Positions 62,135 to 64,000 of a stretch of DNA of 64,000 nucleotides are shown piece after piece. Position numbers and translations under genes: made by a program. Where the stretch lies: the NCBI RefSeq assembly GCF_023016805.1, contig NZ_JALKCH010000002.1, positions 412,515 to 476,514 on the forward strand, written 5' to 3'. Position 1 is the stretch's first letter. Each line of letters opens with the position of its first letter. The DNA is from Ancylobacter crimeensis (GTDB lineage: Bacteria > Pseudomonadota > Alphaproteobacteria > Rhizobiales > Xanthobacteraceae). The notes under the pieces are model-generated. The model made no database searches and was not told the origin of the DNA. It saw nothing but the letters and a program-made list of their open reading frames with translations.

Positions 62135-63396
62135 GCCGCATAGGTCTCCAGCGCCCGGGCGAGAGCGGTGTGGTCGCGCGCATAATCGGCCAGCGGAACA
62201 TCGGTCATCGCCGCATCCCAGGCTTCGCGCAGGCTGGCGACGCCGGCGGCGGGGCCGTCCGGGTGCGCCATGATTCCCCCGCCGGCGGCGAAGATGAGAT
62301 CCGCGGTTCCCAGCGCCGCAAAGGTGCCGGGCGCCTGCTTTGCCGATTGGCCCGAGGAGAAGACCGGCATGGCGATGCAGGGCCTGTCGTCGAACATCGG
62401 CGTGAGGCAGGCGCGCGCCGAGGCGATCACGCTGTCGTCCGCTTCCGAGAACTTGTTGGCGAGGCCGTTGACATGCATGTGGTCGGCACCGGCAAGCCGC
62501 CAGATCTTCTGCCACGCCACATAGGACCAGCCGAGCATCGGCGCGCGTGAGAGATAGCCCCATCCGTTACGGTGGGCGTGGATCGGCAGCGCGCTGAACC
62601 GGCCCAGTTCGATCATGCCGACCAGCCCCACCGAATTGAGGCTCGCCATGACGCAGGTGCCGCCGCGTTCCAGCACGTGGTCATGACGACGGCGCATCTC
62701 GTCGAGCTCGCCGGTCAGGTTGAAGGCGAACATCACCTTCTTGCCGGTGCGGTCGGCATGATCGTTGATGACCCGCATCACCGCATCGACACGCGTATCG
62801 AACGGGCAATGCGGCCCGTCGGACTGCAATTCGTCGTCCTTGATGAAATCGATGCCGGCCGTGCAGAGGAGACGGACCAGGTTGGCGGTCTCCTGCGCTC
62901 CGAAACCGACGCTCGGCTTTACGATGGTGCCGATCAGGGGGCCTTCAGCGACTCCGGCGAGCCGGCGCGTGCCGGAAATGCCGAAGCGGGGGCCGGGATA
63001 GCGGGCGGCGAAGACCGCCGGCAGACGGATATCGAGCAGGCGAAGGCCGGAAAACTGCTTCAGTTCGAATAGGTTGCCCGCAACCGTGGCGAGCAGGTTG
63101 GGGAGCGAAGGGCCGATATTGTCGATCGGCCAGGACAGCGTCACGCGCGCGCGCCGGATCGCTGCCGCGTCGTCCTTCGGCCGACCCGCGCCGGGCAGCG
63201 AGGGTGCCTCGACCGTTCCGATCTCCTCCAGCGCTTCGATCCGCGCCGCCGAGCGCTCCTTCAACTCCGGCGTTTCACCGGGAATGGCGACGAAGGTGCC
63301 GCTCGACTGCTCGCCAGCCATCGCCTCCGCGGCGCGGCGCGGGTCGAAGGCGGTCTCGATGAGATAATCGGCTTCTATACGTTGGGGGGCGGCCAT
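62131..63396 (-). CDS. oiaX: RuBisCO-like protein, 3-oxo-isoapionate-4-phosphate decarboxylase-like (OiaX)
   Basis: A 421-residue RuBisCO large-subunit fold protein. It keeps the active-site lysine in GTIVKPSVGF and the carbamylated lysine region FIKDDELQSDGPHCPF with its metal-binding DDE. The HAHRNGWG segment stands at the substrate-phosphate site. It lacks the complete form I/II loop-6 and C-terminal signature, so it does not fix CO2. The kinase and ApnO partners place it as OiaX, which decarboxylates 3-oxo-isoapionate 4-phosphate to L-erythrulose 1-phosphate. The start may be 63408 or 63396; GGAA precedes the latter. Confidence 0.83.
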   Translation of the reverse strand: MAAPQRIEADYLIETAFDPRRAAEAMAGEQSSGTFVAIPGETPELKERSAARIEALEEIGTVEAPSLPGAGRPKDDAAAIRRARVTLSWPIDNIGPSLPNLLATVAGNLFELKQFSGLRLLDIRLPAVFAARYPGPRFGISGTRRLAGVAEGPLIGTIVKPSVGFGAQETANLVRLLCTAGIDFIKDDELQSDGPHCPFDTRVDAVMRVINDHADRTGKKVMFAFNLTGELDEMRRRHDHVLERGGTCVMASLNSVGLVGMIELGRFSALPIHAHRNGWGYLSRAPMLGWSYVAWQKIWRLAGADHMHVNGLANKFSEADDSVIASARACLTPMFDDRPCIAMPVFSSGQSAKQAPGTFAALGTADLIFAAGGGIMAHPDGPAAGVASLREAWDAAMTDVPLADYARDHTALARALETYAA

Positions 63397-63505
63397 GCAC
63401 GGTTCCATGCGGGCTTGGGAACATCGGCGTTCGCCTCCGTCGGCGGGCCGTTTTCCTTGGTTTCCTCGGGCGGCGTTCCGCGTGAACGCTCATATATTGA
63501 TATAG

Positions 63506-63517
63506 TCATTATACCAG
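63506..63517 (-). promoter_or_regulatory. Operator motif TGGTATAATGA before oiaX
   Basis: The minus strand reads CTGGTATAATGA, an exact 12-base match to the site at 51433. It is 110 bases upstream of the oiaX start, in an AT-rich patch (TATATTGATATAG) that probably contains the promoter. Confidence 0.65.
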
Positions 63518-63533
63518 ATGATGAGTGGTGACA

Positions 63534-63900
63534 AGGAGACTGCATCCAGTCCCCAAGGGCGTGCGCGACGCGGGGAGGTGACGGTTCTTGCCGGGAGTGC
63601 AGGGCTGAAATGCACTATCCACAGGCGAGCTTCCGGTATTTGGCGACGGGGTTGCTGTCGGAATGAGCGGGAAAGGCTGGAGAGTGCCACGTGGCCGGGC
63701 AGCCTGCGGCGCGTGCTACGGGCTGGCTTCAATACATTGAATTACATTGGAAATATGCGAACGAGCAGGAGTGACGTCACCGCTGCACGGGCCTCCAGCT
63801 GCGGGTTTCAGGGGCGGCTCCGGCCCGGTCTCTGCGTCACGCTGCCAGCATGAAGGTTATCCCCTGCGGATCGTCGCCCGTCATTTTTCTGTTTTGAGCC
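63534..63900. other. Non-coding stretch at the right end
   Basis: A 367-base region without a supported gene. Open frames here lack ribosome binding sites. It probably contains the upstream part of the promoter at 63904. Confidence 0.45.
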
Positions 63901-63903
63901 GTG

Positions 63904-63933
63904 TTGACATCGGTCCGGGGCTCCCCCTATAAA
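63904..63933 (+). promoter_or_regulatory. Strong sigma-70-type promoter at the right edge, possibly for an rRNA operon
   Basis: TTGACA (63904-63909) and TATAAA (63928-63933) are separated by 18 bases. The following GCGGCCATCGACGACGGG and CTCTTTCAGGACAGG look like an rRNA leader. No gene is seen before the window ends, so the rRNA identity is an inference. Confidence 0.6.
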
Positions 63934-64000
63934 GCGGCCATCGACGACGGGTTGCCGCCGGTTGGCGGGCGCCTTGGTGTTGCTCTTTCAGGACAGGCGG

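Overview
The window is GC-rich, with the codon usage of an alphaproteobacterium of the order Hyphomicrobiales. A Xanthobacteraceae-type genome (Ancylobacter, Starkeya or Xanthobacter relatives) would fit: it has a C4-type 5-aminolevulinate synthase, an ScfR-type glyoxylate-shunt regulator, a CbrA-type kinase and typical intergenic palindromes ending in GGGATGACG. The genus is an inference. The window is chromosomal. I see no phage, insertion sequence, CRISPR array, tRNA or complete rRNA gene.

Layout. 1-3.8 kb: 5' part of a CbrA-like sensor kinase, a GNAT acetyltransferase, mscL and an aminotransferase. 3.8-9.3 kb: surface-polysaccharide genes, namely a StrF-like glycosyltransferase, a HAD hydrolase, and a divergent RgpF-like protein carrying a degenerate copy of that HAD module. 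9.4-11.9 kb: an AbrB-type transporter and hemA. 12.1-15.0 kb, minus strand: a guanidine module with a HupE/UreJ metal permease, a clear guanidine-I (ykkC) riboswitch, a ureohydrolase of the guanidine-hydrolase type, and a His-rich protein that may deliver nickel. 15.2-19.6 kb: a URC-type uracil catabolism locus (upp, a URC1-type GTP cyclohydrolase II homologue, a PhnA-like protein, and URC4/DUF1688). 20-25.6 kb: a tripartite-tricarboxylate receptor divergent from a PotABCD-like ABC importer.

25.6-32 kb: miscellaneous genes, including a serine hydrolase, MscS, an unlisted 36-residue membrane peptide, and a LemA/TPM operon. 32-37.7 kb: glyoxylate shunt (glcB, aceA, a small partner protein) with a divergent ScfR-like regulator. 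38-47.5 kb: a sugar or polyol locus (HAD phosphatase, FGGY kinase, BtpA/SgcQ, DeoR) divergent from an SDR and a four-gene ABC importer. 47.6-51.3 kb: a cysteine hydrolase, a TDT exporter with a divergent LysR, and an SMP-30 lactonase.

51.6-63.4 kb: a locus that matches D-apionate catabolism: an RbsB-type binding protein, an ATPase-permease fusion, a second permease, an ApnL-like lactonase, a GntR/FCD regulator, then ApnO, OiaK (DUF1537) and OiaX (RuBisCO-like protein) on the other strand. A shared TGGTATRATGA motif lies in front of the importer, the regulator and the RuBisCO-like operon, so the GntR protein probably controls all three. The right edge carries a strong promoter-like sequence that may drive an rRNA operon just outside.

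The most notable discoveries are the riboswitch-controlled guanidine module with a new candidate metal chaperone, the apionate regulon with its operator motif, and the polysaccharide protein with an inactivated HAD domain.
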